Positions 35,271 through 46,512 of a DNA stretch of 64,000 nt are shown here, in pieces. Where the stretch lies: positions 1,062,947-1,126,946 of the forward strand of contig OX246747.1 of the NCBI GenBank assembly GCA_945910005.1, written 5' to 3'. Origin of the DNA: Isoperla grammatica. Taxonomy: Eukaryota > Arthropoda > Insecta > Plecoptera > Perlodidae. Below the pieces are notes generated by a model. It saw nothing but the letters and a program-made list of their open reading frames with translations, was not told the origin of the DNA and did no database searches. Numbering within the stretch: position 1 is the first letter of the stretch; the number at the start of each line of letters is the position of its first letter. Made by a program: the position numbers and the translations under genes.

Positions 35271-37238
35271 ACAGCCCTGTATTGTTGTACTGCAGTGACT
35301 CATGCACAGCCCTGTATTGTTGTACTGCAGTGACTCATGCACAGCCCTGTATTGTTGTACTGCAGTGACTCATGCACAGCCCTGTATTGTTGTACTGCAG
35401 TGACTCATGCACAGCCCTGTATTGTTGTACTGCAGTGACTCATGCACAGCCCTGTATTGTTGTACTGCAGTGACTCATGCACAGCCCTGTATTGTTGTAC
35501 TGCAGTGACTCATGCACAGCCCTGTATTGTTGTACTGCAGTGACTCGTGCACAGCCCTGTATTGTTGTACTGCAGTGACTCATGCACAGCCCTGTATTGT
35601 TGTACTGCAGTGACTCATGCACAGCCCTGTATTGTTGTACTGCAGTGACTCATGCACAGCCCTGTATTGTTGTACTGCAGTGACTCATGCACAGCCCTGT
35701 ATTGTTGTACTGCAGTGACTCATGCACAGCCCTGTATTGTTGTACTGCAGTGACTCATGCACAGCCCTGTATTGTTGTACTGCAGTGACTCATGCACAGC
35801 CCTGTATTGTTGTACTGCAGTGACTCATGCACAGCCCTGTATTGTTGTACTGCAGTGACTCATGCACAGCCCTGTATTGTTGTACTGCAGTGACTCGTGC
35901 ACAGCCCTGTATTGTTGTACTGCAGTGACTCATGCACAGCCCTGTATTGTTGTACTGCAGTGACTCGTGCACAGCCCTGTATTGTTGTACTGCAGTGACT
36001 CATGCACAGCCCTGTATTGTTGTACTGCAGTGACTCATGCACAGCCCTGTATTGTTGTACTGCAGTGACTCATGCACAGCCCTGTATTGTTGTACTGCAG
36101 TGACTCATGCACAGCCCTGTATTGTTGTACTGCAGTGACTCATGCACAGCCCTGTATTGTTGTACTGCAGTGACTCATGCACAGCCCTGTATTGTTGTAC
36201 TGCAGTGACTCATGCACAGCCCTGTATTGTTGTACTGCAGTGACTCATGCACAGCCCTGTATTGTTGTACTGCAGTGACTCATGCACAGCCCTGTATTGT
36301 TGTACTGCAGTGACTCATGCACAGCCCTGTATTGTTGTACTGCAGTGACTCATGCACAGCCCTGTACTGTTGTACTGCAGTGACTCATGCACAGCCCTGT
36401 ATTGTTGTACTGCAGTGACTCATGCACAGCCCTGTATTGTTGTACTGCAGTGACTCATGCACAGCCCTGTATTGTTGTACTGCAGTGACTCATGCACAGC
36501 CCTGTATTGTTGTACTGCAGTGACTCATGCACAGCCCTGTATTGTTGTACTGCAGTGACTCATGCACAGCCCTGTATTGTTGTACTGCAGTGACTCATGC
36601 ACAGCCCTGTATTGTTGTACTGCAGTGACTCATGCACAGCCCTGTATTGTTGTACTGCAGTGACTCATGCACAGCCCTGTATTGTTGTACTGCAGTGACT
36701 CGTGCACAGCCCTGTATTGTTGTACTGCAGTGACTCATGCACAGCCCTGTATTGTTGTACTGCAGTGACTCGTGCACAGCCCTGTATTGTTGTACTGCAG
36801 TGACTCATGCACAGCCCTGTATTGTTGTACTGCAGTGACTCATGCACAGCCCTGTATTGTTGTACTGCAGTGACTCATGCACAGCCCTGTATTGTTGTAC
36901 TGCAGTGACTCATGCACAGCCCTGTATTGTTGTACTGCAGTGACTCATGCACAGCCCTGTATTGTTGTACTGCAGTGACTCATGCACAGCCCTGTATTGT
37001 TGTACTGCAGTGACTCATGCACAGCCCTGTATTGTTGTACTGCAGTGACTCATGCACAGCCCTGTATTGTTGTACTGCAGTGACTCATGCACAGCCCTGT
37101 ATTGTTGTACTGCAGTGACTCATGCACAGCCCTGTATTGTTGTACTGCAGTGACTCATGCACAGCCCTGTATTGTTGTACTGCAGTGACTCATGCACAGC
37201 CCTGTATTGTTGTACTGCAGTGACTCGTGCACAGCCCT
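35271..37238. repeat. 35-bp tandem array (~56 units) with AP-1 words
   Basis: The unit includes ACAGCCCTGTATTGTTGTAC and TGCAGTGACTCATGC. It is nearly invariant apart from about six units with TGACTCG and one with CTGTACTG. TGACTCA is an AP-1 consensus, present in about 50 units at 35-bp spacing. It ends 30 bp before a candidate exon. Confidence 0.98.
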
Positions 37239-37269
37239 CTAACAAGTGTTGTTGTTGTTGTTGTTGCAG

Positions 37270-37374
37270 CGAGGTTCAGACGAGCTGTTGTCCCAAGGTG
37301 CCGGGGCCGTCAGTAATGGCGCAGTGATGTCCCCCCAGCCTAATCACGTCGACAATAACAATGATGCCAAAAAG
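37270..37374 (+). CDS. Candidate internal exon (partial gene, unidentified)
   Basis: A 105-bp, 35-codon segment lies between an acceptor-like (TTG)nCAG and a perfect donor AAG|GTAAGA at 37375. Its length is divisible by three and it is open in the frame starting at its first base. The translation begins RGSDELLSQGAGAVSNG and ends PNHVDNNNDAKK, a polar, low-complexity-like segment typical of a disordered region. I do not recognise the protein. For it: a strong donor, phase 0-0 symmetry and complex codons unlike the surrounding repeats. Against it: the upstream tract is TTG repeats rather than a clean pyrimidine tract, and no partner exon is visible. If real, the gene is on the plus strand and the 35-bp array is intronic. 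Confidence 0.4.
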
Positions 37375-37775
37375 GTAAGACCTACAACATTATACAACAT
37401 TGGCCTACAAAGAAATAGCTTGAGTGTAATAATGAAATGTGTTTTGTATCTTTATTGGACATTCGGTACTAACAAACTGATCTGGTGTTGGGCTCAAAGG
37501 AGATACAAAGTTGATTGTAAAGGGAACAGACCTTTTTTAGAATTGATCTAGGACCCTTCGATAGAGCTAATCACGGTCTTTTAGATCTTCAGTGACAACA
37601 ATGCACAACAGTGAAAAATGCACCTTGACATAACTATCAAGGACCCTTAGATCATGGAGTTGTATAAATCCATGCTTAGATAGAGGAAATCACGCCTTGG
37701 ACCCTTAGATAGAATTAATCACGGCCCTTTAATCTTCAATGACAACAATGCGCAACAGTGAAAAATGCACCTTAA
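37375..37775. other. Spacer with an old ~90-bp repeat
   Basis: From 37551 there are diverged copies of a ~90-bp repeat: GGACCCTT(A/C)GATAGA, then AATCACGG, GACAACAATG and GTGAAAAATGCACCTT. One copy (37698-37771) carries the uninterrupted GGACCCTTAGATAGA, the empty-site equivalent of the larger element at 38722. Further pieces lie at 38690-38721 and 43355-43440. Confidence 0.75.
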
Positions 37776-38685
37776 AGGATTAGTCAGGTGATAAACTAAA
37801 AAATCCCCAATGAGTCATAATTGCATGAAATTCAGTTATGTGTAAAATAAAATTGATATAAGTTGCTTCAATGAAAGAAAAAAAATAGTGAACATTTAGC
37901 TATTCTATAAGATTCACTTCGCCAGCTCTGCTGCATTTTTCTTCTAAAGCGTAGTACGGCTGTATCGGTTCCGAGGTCGCTAACGCCTGCCTGATAGACA
38001 GAGCACTCATTGTGTAATACGAGTCCAGCCAGCGCTCCGCGAAACACTCGGCGACTGCGGACAGTGCCGCTCAAAACAGATTGCAACTTTTCTTCACATC
38101 AAGTCACAAGAAAATTAATTGCAGGGCATTTTGTAGAAGTACACGTTCGTACTAAGAAGCATGTTATCGGTAGGGACAAGATGCACATTAAACCTCCTGA
38201 TCGATGTTTGACAAGTGCCCTATTTTAGCGGGAGTTTAACTATCTCGAGGCAACATTTTTTTCAAATGGGAATTACCATGAAAAGAGTTGCTCGGTGCTA
38301 CTTGGTAGCAACAAGCCAAAAAATCACTGATTCATATGTTTCGTATTAGAAATATCGATCTTTGATTGGTTATCGCTCACTCGTCGATGGTGTTTGGAGC
38401 CTACATGGTTGGTTTAGTCACTTTAAATTTTTTTTTTTTTTTTTGTCCTGTGCAGAGTTGGCCTCTTCAACCATTCTTCATTAAAGTCCCCCACTGCAAA
38501 TCAGTTTCGTTACTGAGTGGGTAGACTCTAAGTGTGAATTTATTTATTTATTTTTTATTTAATCGCGTTTTCTTTAATTTTTTAACCGCCTGCTTTTTAA
38601 GTATGGTATCTTTTATTCATGTTTTCCATATTTGAGGGTGGACATATGCAAATAATAGTTCTTAAGTTTTTCATCTGACTAACCC
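37776..38685. mobile_element. Non-autonomous TTAA-flanked element (910 bp)
   Basis: Imperfect terminal inverted repeats (AGGATTAGTCAGGTGATAAAC at the left, GGGTTAGTCAGATGAAAAAC read inward from the right) with TTAA on both sides (37772-37775 and 38686-38689). TTAA duplication fits piggyBac, though the termini are not the classic CCC. The inside holds a T-tract (38428-38444) and no transposase. It is inserted in a copy of the ~90-bp repeat. Confidence 0.65.
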
Positions 38686-40195
38686 TTAAACAGAACATTT
38701 GAAAACTATCAAGGACCCTTATGGCGCATTCCCATGATCGCGAAATTCACGCGCTGCAACGCTTGACGCTGAGCGCTGTGATCTTTGGCAGTTCCCATGG
38801 CAGGCTTCATACCCGCGACGCGCAAGGGATCTCAGTATGATACCAAGACATAAACATGCAACGGTGTAGGCCTAGGCTAGGACCATTGCCAGGGCTAGGC
38901 CGAGCTAACCTGGGTACTTACGCTAAGTAATTATCTGTAAGTGTCTAGGCCTACCATAAATCTGAGTTTTAATAGCTGGGCGTATGTTGGTGTTGAACTT
39001 TGTAACACAAAATGCCCAAAAGAACCTCCGATGTGCTTCGATGGCAGTTTCCTTGTTCTGAGGAAACACACTTGTTTGCCGCCGTGTATTATTTCCCTAT
39101 TATATGCTGCCACTAAGCAAGTGACGGTTTTAATAATACATGTTTAAAACGTCCACTCTTTATATGACTGTCCTGCCCAAGACGTCACAACGCGGCGCTG
39201 TAAATTGAAATTGAACTTATTCTTTCGCGGCGTAGCGCCGCAAAAATACAGCCGGCACTAAGCTCTCTAGTTGGCACTAAGCTCTCTGGTTGGCACTAAG
39301 CTCTCTGGTGGGCTACCGCCACGTGAAGACTACAGCCGGCACTAAGCTCTCTGGTTGGCTACCGCCACGTGAAGACTACAGCCGGCACTAAGCTCTCTGG
39401 TTAACTACCGCCACGTGAAGACTACAGCCGGCACTAAGCTCTCTGGTTGGCACTAAGCTCTCTGGTTGGCTACCGCCACGTGAAGACTACAGCCGGCACT
39501 AAGCTCTCTGGTTGGCTACCGCCACGTGAAGACTACATCCAGCACTAAGCTCTCTGGTTGGCTACCGCCACGTGAAGACTACAGCCGGCACTAAGCTCTC
39601 TGGTTAACTACCGCCACGTGAAGACTACAGCCGGCACTAAGCTCTCTGGTTGGCTACCGCCACGTGAAGACTACAGCCGGCACTAAGCTCTCTGGTTAAC
39701 TACCGCCACGTGAAGACTACAGCCGGCACTAAGCTCTCTGGTTGGCTACCGCCACGTGAAGACTACAGCCGGCACTAAGCTCTCTGGTTGGCTACCGCCA
39801 CGTGAAGACTACAGCCGGCTTTAAGCTCTCTGGTTGGCTACCGCCACGTGAAGACTACAGCCGGCGCTAAGCTCTGGTTGGCTACCGCCACGTGAAGACT
39901 ACAGCCGGCGCTAAGCTCTGGTTGGCTACCGCCACGTGAAGACTACAGCCGGCGCTAAGCTCTGGTTGGCTACCGCCACGTGAAGACTACAGCCAGCACT
40001 AAGCTCTCTGGTTGGCTACCGCCACGTGAAGACTACAGCCGGCACTAAGCTCTCTGGTTGGCTACCGCCACGTGAAGACTACAGCCGGCGCTAAGCTCTC
40101 TGGTTGGCTACCGCCACGTGAAGACTACAGCCGGCACTAAGCTCTCTGGTTGGCTACCGCCACGTGAAGACTACAGCCAGCACTAAGCTCTCTGG

Positions 40196-40712
40196 GCCCT
40201 GATTCCTGTACATTTTTTTAACTCTTCTTAACTCTCGCTAACCCCATGTTAAAATGACCCCGGGGTTAACTCCTACACAGGCTTCCCTGCATAATTCGGA
40301 GGCAAATATGACCCTGTCTGATAGTAGGGTTAAGAAGAGTTATCTCAACAATACTCTGAAATGCCGCCATTTTGTCAATGCCCGTGTGTATAGTTTCACA
40401 AATGTCACATTTCAATTCTTTATTGAGGATATCCTATTTCATGGATACGTTACTTTATGTGTTTATTGAAGTTTATAAACAATTGTGTGTATTTACAGTA
40501 CATTATGTAGCTCATATATATGTCAATATGTAGTTTTATTTAGTATTTTGTCAACATTTTGAGGTTATTGGACTGTTTTTGTGTGTTATTGTTTTGATTT
40601 TGTCTCGTTTTTTCAACAATGCCTTCCTTCGATCGGCGTCTCAATTGCTGACTCCTGATTGGCTATTGGCTAACACCGGGGTTAAGTTTTCAAATGTACT
40701 GGAATGAGGCCC
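40196..40712. mobile_element. Small inverted-repeat transposon, copy 1 (517 bp)
   Basis: The left end GCCCTGATTCCTGTACATTT matches, with mismatches, the right end read inward (GGGCCTCATTCCAGTACATTT). CTGG borders both sides and is present once in an intact 46-bp unit, so it behaves as a short target duplication. The GGGCC-type ends recall PIF/Harbinger or ISL2EU elements, but the duplication does not settle this. A 71-codon open frame inside has no recognisable domain. Confidence 0.75.
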
Positions 40713-41632
40713 CTGGTTGGCTACCGCCACGTGAAGACTACAGCCGGCACTAAGCTCTCTGGTTGGCTACCGCCACGTGAAGACTACAGCCGGCACTAAG
40801 CTCTCTGGTTGGCTACCGCCACGTGAAGACTACAGCCGGCGCTAAGCTCTCTGGTTGGCTACCGCCACGTGAAGACTACAGCCAGCACTAAGCTCTCTGG
40901 TTGGCTACCGCCACGTGAAGACTACAGCCGGCACTAAGCTCTCTGGTTGGCTACCGCCACGTGAAGACTACAGCCAGCACTAAGCTCTCTGGTTGGCTAC
41001 CGCCACGTGAAGACTACAGCCAGCACTAAGCTCTCTGGTTGGCTACCGCCACGTGAAGACTACAGCCGGCACTAAGCTCTCTGGTTGGCTACCGCCACGT
41101 GAAGACTACAGCCGGCACTAAGCTCTCTGGTTGGCTACCGCCACGTGAAGACTACAGCCGGCGCTAAGCTCTCTGGTTGGCTACCGCCACGTGAAGACTA
41201 CAGCCAGCACTAAGCTCTCTGGTTGGCTACCGCCACGTGAAGACTACAGCCAGCACTAAGCTCTCTGGTTGGCTACCGCCACGCGAAGACTACAGCCGGC
41301 GCTAAGCTCTCTGGTTGGCTACCGCCACGTGAAGACTACAGCCGGCGCTAAGCTCTGGTTGGCTACCGCCACGTGAAGACTACAGCCGGCGCTAAGCTCT
41401 GGTTGGCTACCGCCACGTGAAGACTACAGCCAGCACTAAGCTCTCTGGTTGGCTACCGCCACGTGAAGACTACAGCCGGCACTAAGCTCTCTGGTTGGCT
41501 ACCGCCACGTGAAGACTACAGCCGGCGCTAAGCTCTCTGGTTGGCTACCGCCACGTGAAGACTACAGCCGGCACTAAGCTCTCTGGTTGGCTACCGCCAC
41601 GTGAAGACTACAGCCAGCACTAAGCTCTCTGG

Positions 41633-42149
41633 GCCCTGATTCCTGTACATTTTTTTAACTCTTCTTAACTCTCGCTAACCCCATGTTAAAATGACCCCGG
41701 GGTTAACTCCTACACAGGCTTCCCTGCATAATTCGGAGGCAAATATGACCCTGTCTGATAGTAGGGTTAAGAAGAGTTATCTCAACAATACTCTGAAATG
41801 CCGCCATTTTGTCAATGCCCGTGTGTATAGTTTCACAAATGTCACATTTCAATTCTTTATTGAGGATATCCTATTTCATGGATACGTTACTTTATGTGTT
41901 TATTGAAGTTTATAAACAATTGTGTGTATTTACAGTACATTATGTAGCTCATATATATGTCAATATGTAGTTTTATTTAGTATTTTGTCAACATTTTGAG
42001 GTTATTGGACTGTTTTTGTGTGTTATTGTTTTGATTTTGTCTCGTTTTTTCAACAATGCCTTCCTTCGATCGGCGTCTCAATTGCTGACTCCTGATTGGC
42101 TATTGGCTAACACCGGGGTTAAGTTTTCAAATGTACTGGAATGAGGCCC
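41633..42149. mobile_element. Small inverted-repeat transposon, copy 2 (517 bp)
   Basis: Matches copy 1 at a constant offset of 1437, with no difference seen, and with the same CTGG borders and the same neighbouring minisatellite subtypes. It arose by duplication of the array segment, not by a second insertion. Confidence 0.85.
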
Positions 42150-43357
42150 CTGGTTGGCTACCGCCACGTGAAGACTACAGCCGGCACTAAGCTCTCTGGT
42201 TGGCTACCGCCACGTGAAGACTACAGCCGGCACTAAGCTCTCTGGTTGGCTACCGCCACGTGAAGACTACAGCCGGCGCTAAGCTCTCTGGTTGGCTACC
42301 GCCACGTGAAGACTACAGCCAGCACTAAGCTCTCTGGTTGGCTACCGCCACGTGAAGACTACAGCCGGCACTAAGCTCTCTGGTTGGCTACCGCCACGTG
42401 AAGACTACAGCCAGCACTAAGCTCTCTGGTTGGCTACCGCCACGTGAAGACTACAGCCAGCACTAAGCTCTCTGGTTGGCTACCGCCACGTGAAGACTAC
42501 AGCCGGCACTAAGCTCTCTGGTTGGCTACCGCCACGTGAAGACTACAGCCGGCACTAAGCTCTCTGGTTGGCTACCGCCACGTGAAGACTACAGCCGGCG
42601 CTAAGCTCTCTGGTTGGCTACCGCCACGTGAAGACTACAGCCAGCACTAAGCTCTCTGGTTGGCTACCGCCACGTGAAGACTACAGCCAGCACTAAGCTC
42701 TCTGGTTGGCTACCGCCACGCGAAGACTACAGCCGGCGCTAAGCTCTCTGGTTGGCTACCGCCACGTGAAGACTACAGCCGGCACTAAGCTCTCTGGTTG
42801 GCTACCGCCACGTGAAGACTACAGCCGGCGCTAAGCTCTCTGGTTGGCTACCGCCACGTGAAGACTACAGCCGGCACTAAGCTCTCTGGTTGGCTACCGC
42901 CACGTGAAGACTACAGCCGGCACTAAGCTCTCTGGTTGGCTACCGCCACGCGAAGACTACAGCCGGCGCTAAGCTCTCTGGTTGGCTACCGCCACGCGAA
43001 GACTACAGCCGGCACTAAGCTCTCTGGTTGGCTACCGCCACGCGAAGACTACAGCCGGCACTAAGCTCTCTGGTTGGCTACCGCCACGCGAAGACTACAG
43101 CCGGCGCTAAGCTCTCTGGTTGGCTACCGCCACGCGAAGACTACAGCCGGCGCTAAGCTCTCTGGTTGGCTACCGCCACGCGAAGACTACAGCCGGCGCT
43201 AAGCTCTCTGGTTGGCTACCGCCACGCGAAGACTACAGCCAGCACTAAGCTCTCTGGTTGGCTACCGCCACGCGAAGACTACAGCCGGCGCTAAGCTCTC
43301 TGGTTGGCTACCGCTACGGGAATAAAGCCGAGCATTGACCATGGGAATGCGCCATTA

Positions 43358-45180
43358 GATAGAAGTAATCACGGCCCTCTAGATCCTTAATTACAACAAT
43401 GCACTACAGTGAAAAATGCACTTTAACATAACTATTAGGCCACGACCGTCTAGATCAATTCTGAAAATCGTGGTTTAATTTTATTCAAAAATTCATTTCT
43501 TATATTGTTAATATCTGTAGATATTGGTAATATCCGTTTATTGTTAATATCTGTAGATATTGTTGATATCCGTAAATATTGTTGATATCTGTAGATATTG
43601 TTGATATCTGTAGATATTGTTGATATCTGTAGATATTGTTGATATCTGTAGATATTGTTAATACGAGCCGCGTCTGATTAGAAAATGTTTATAATTGTCA
43701 TTTAAACGAACTACGAATGGAGACAAACTTTTTCACTCTTTTCAAGTTTATTGGCCGAAGCAAAGTTGTATTAATGGTTGACCTGGTGAAACATGACATC
43801 TGACCCTAAGTAATATAACACATTGATTTGCAATTATTATCAATATTTACCTTGATAAAACATCTGAAATTATTTTTGAATTGTTTTACGTTGTATTTCG
43901 TGACGATTTAGCGGATGGTTTGAGAAACACAAGTAGCTACAGACATTTATAATTTTTAAAATTACCTTTAACGGTTTCCATTGTAAGAAGCTATTGTATT
44001 GCATTGTATCATGTAGTTAGCTGCGAGTAATCTAATCTCCAACAAACACACGGTGAATACAGAAAGCGTCCGCCCGCATCGTGGGTTGATATGTTGACAT
44101 TCCGGCCAGTATCTCGCACGTTATTGATTCCGCACACACCCATGTTTGTGGTATTGCTAATAGCCAATTCCCAAATGTGCGCTACGTTGTTTTCAATACC
44201 CCCGTTACGCCAGTTAATGTCAAAAGTATACATTTTTGACAACCCCCCCCCCCCCCCCCGCGTCCCGACCCGTCCCGGGCATAATAATCCCTGCGGGATC
44301 ATTTGATGAAGCTGCCCGGATGCCCATCTACAACCCACCGATCGTTCATCCCACACGTGTTTTTATTTACATGCAGCAATTAAAGTCTAGAATGTACGCG
44401 CCCGCCCCTGGGAAGCTTCGCCTGTCTATCTACATACAACATACAAACCATCCCTCCGAAAACGTTAAAAATATGGCCATACGTTTTGTTTGTACGCCAT
44501 TCTGAGGGCGTTGGGGGAGAATGAGTGAAAATGATGTATTTATCATATGTATTCCCATTCGTTCATAATGAATAGGGATTGCGTTAAACGATTACAAACA
44601 CAAGGCGTGACTGCCAACTCTTACTAAAAGAAACTAGAAAAACAATGTATAAAATAATAAAATAAGGCCGTGTCTCAATGCTTCGTAGTCATCTGAATAG
44701 TTGTCTAAAGAAGGCGCCAGTGGAGCTGTGATTGAGTGTGAGTATTTAGTCCATACTTGTTTGAGACATGCCCGGAAACAGGGACAAGATGATAACAATC
44801 ATAAAAACCTAACAATAGGAGCGCTAAGGTCTAAGTCTAAGAAATTGAAAACACAAATTTCCAAATAGTATTAAAGTGATATAAAAGAATAAGGAGGAAA
44901 ATGTTTTTAAAAGCCAACCTTTAAAGGCAAAGACAACTCGGAAGTAATGCAACAATATGTGAAACAAACGTATCCGATGCTCAAGCGGAAGACATTCCCC
45001 TAGTGATGTAATGGACTCCCACGTATCATAAACACTGATAATGGGACGCGATTCCGACAGTGCGACTCGATATGTTCTGCCTGGTTTGAGAGTTGGAGGA
45101 CTCGTTGCCCCTATAACACGTCAAGTCAAAGACCTATCCGTCAATTTAAGTTGACTACTGTGACGGGAGAGAAAGGTTGC

Positions 45181-45232
<52 letters not shown>

Positions 45233-45365
45233 CTCGGTTGTCAATATCTGTTATGAATAATCCATCTCGTAGGGCCGCTGTATTGTATGAGTGTTTGGTG
45301 CGACCTATGCGCGAATGCAAATAGAAATTTGTAAATGGCTTTTTTCTTTCTTTCTTGACGTGGTT
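43358..45365. other. Long spacer with simple repeats
   Basis: No gene recognised. It holds the rest of the ~90-bp old repeat to about 43440, the 19-bp array at 43503-43662, a C-tract at 44243-44259 and a (TA)n tract at 45184-45227. A small inverted pair TGTCTCAA/TTGAGACA near 44673 and 44759 may be the ends of a ~100-bp MITE. Open frames around 44009-44505 on both strands overlap each other and lack domains. Confidence 0.65.
43503..43662. repeat. 19-bp tandem repeat (~8 units)
   Basis: The unit is GATATCTGTAGATATTGTT, with the left units diverged (AATATCTGTAG, TATCCGTTTA). Each unit carries the GATATC palindrome. Confidence 0.9.
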
Positions 45366-45703
45366 TATTCGCGTGGGGGTAGCGGAGTACCTGTATCATA
45401 TCATTGAGTGTATAATATCATTGAGTGTATCATATCATTGAGTGTATCATATCACCGCACGGCTGACGTGTGTTGATTCGCGTGGGGGAAAGCAGAGTAC
45501 CTGTATCATATCATTGAGTGTATCATATCACCGCACGGCTGACGTGTGTTGATTCGCGTGGGGGAAAGCAGAGTACCTGTATCATATCATTGAGTGTATC
45601 ATATCACCGCACGGCTGACGTGTGTTGATTCGCGTGGGGGAAAGCAGAGTACCTGTATCATATCATTGAGTGTATCATATCACCGCACGGCTGACGTGTG
45701 TTG
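45366..45703. repeat. 76-bp tandem array (~4 units)
   Basis: The unit includes GATTCGCGTGGGGGAAAGCA, TATCATATCATTGAGTG and CGGCTGACGTGTGTT. The first unit is diverged and has an internal 18-bp triplication of the ATCATTGAGTGTATCATA phrase. That short-scale slippage does not occur in the later units. Confidence 0.92.
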
Positions 45704-46289
45704 CTTTGCTTATATCGCGTTCACGGTTAGAATTTCTTTTCCGAGAGACAGAAATATGTTGTATGGGTGAATTTATTGTTGCGAATTATGTATGTCGCTT
45801 CGTTTAAGTACTATGATTACAATTTAATATTGAATAACTTGCTCCTCCTTTGGAAGACGAAATGGTAACATGGGACTTTTTTGCGAGTGATATGTTATTA
45901 ATTTTGAGAATTTTAATTAAGTGCATACTGAAATACATCTGTGCAAAACGGAAAATGCTGTATTACTACGTATTGTGTGATATAGATCCCCAACTGTAAC
46001 TTGTCTAATACTGACCTCGCATCATTAGATAATGAAGCGTTCCCGCACCTTCAACGAAAACCAATAGCCTGGCGCTCAAAAGAATACCTAATACACAAAA
46101 ATATAAAAATACATACAAAAAGTTCGTTAGAAGAAACTTGATCTCTTACTTTGCATTTCCCATTAGTTAAACATTTCTGAGGAAAGAATTATAAACATCA
46201 GACTACTCTCGCTCATTTTGGCAGAGTATCTAAGAGTCAGAGCGGTTATCTCGTCCGAGCTCCTTGGATTATAGTGAATATTTCAGTTG

Positions 46290-46372
<83 letters not shown>

Positions 46373-46458
46373 CTCTTTTTGTTTTTTCCGTCCATTAGCG
46401 TTTGACATTCCCGTCTATACCCGGTGATCCACGGGATTATTGTCTATATAATTTATAG

Positions 46459-46512
<54 letters not shown>

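Larger units (their letters stand above)
39247..43315. repeat. 46-bp tandem array inside the 4.6-kb element (~66 units)
   Basis: The unit includes GGTTGGCTACCGCCACGTGA and GACTACAGCCGGCACTAAGC. Subtypes are CCGGCAC, CCGGCGC and CCAGCAC, a 44-bp form lacking CT, and a GGTTAACT form at the left. CCACGTGA carries an E-box. In the last eight units (42949-43270) it is CCACGCGA instead. Two 517-bp transposon copies interrupt the array. A segment with period 1437 bp (about 39.95-42.75 kb) is duplicated, including one transposon copy in each half. Confidence 0.95.
38722..43354. mobile_element. 4.6-kb inverted-repeat element carrying a minisatellite
   Basis: Perfect 15-bp terminal inverted repeats TGGCGCATTCCCATG and CATGGGAATGCGCCA are flanked by TTA on each side (38719-38721 and 43355-43357). 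A related uninterrupted copy of the target lies at 37698-37740 (GGACCCTTAGATAGAA), matching the left flank (AAGGACCCTTA) and right flank (TTAGATAGAAG), which supports a real insertion. TTA duplication suggests PIF/Harbinger-type transposition. There is ~525 bp of unique left arm (38722-39246), then ~4.07 kb of 46-bp repeats with two nested transposon copies, then a short right arm. No transposase frame is seen, so it is non-autonomous. Confidence 0.75.
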
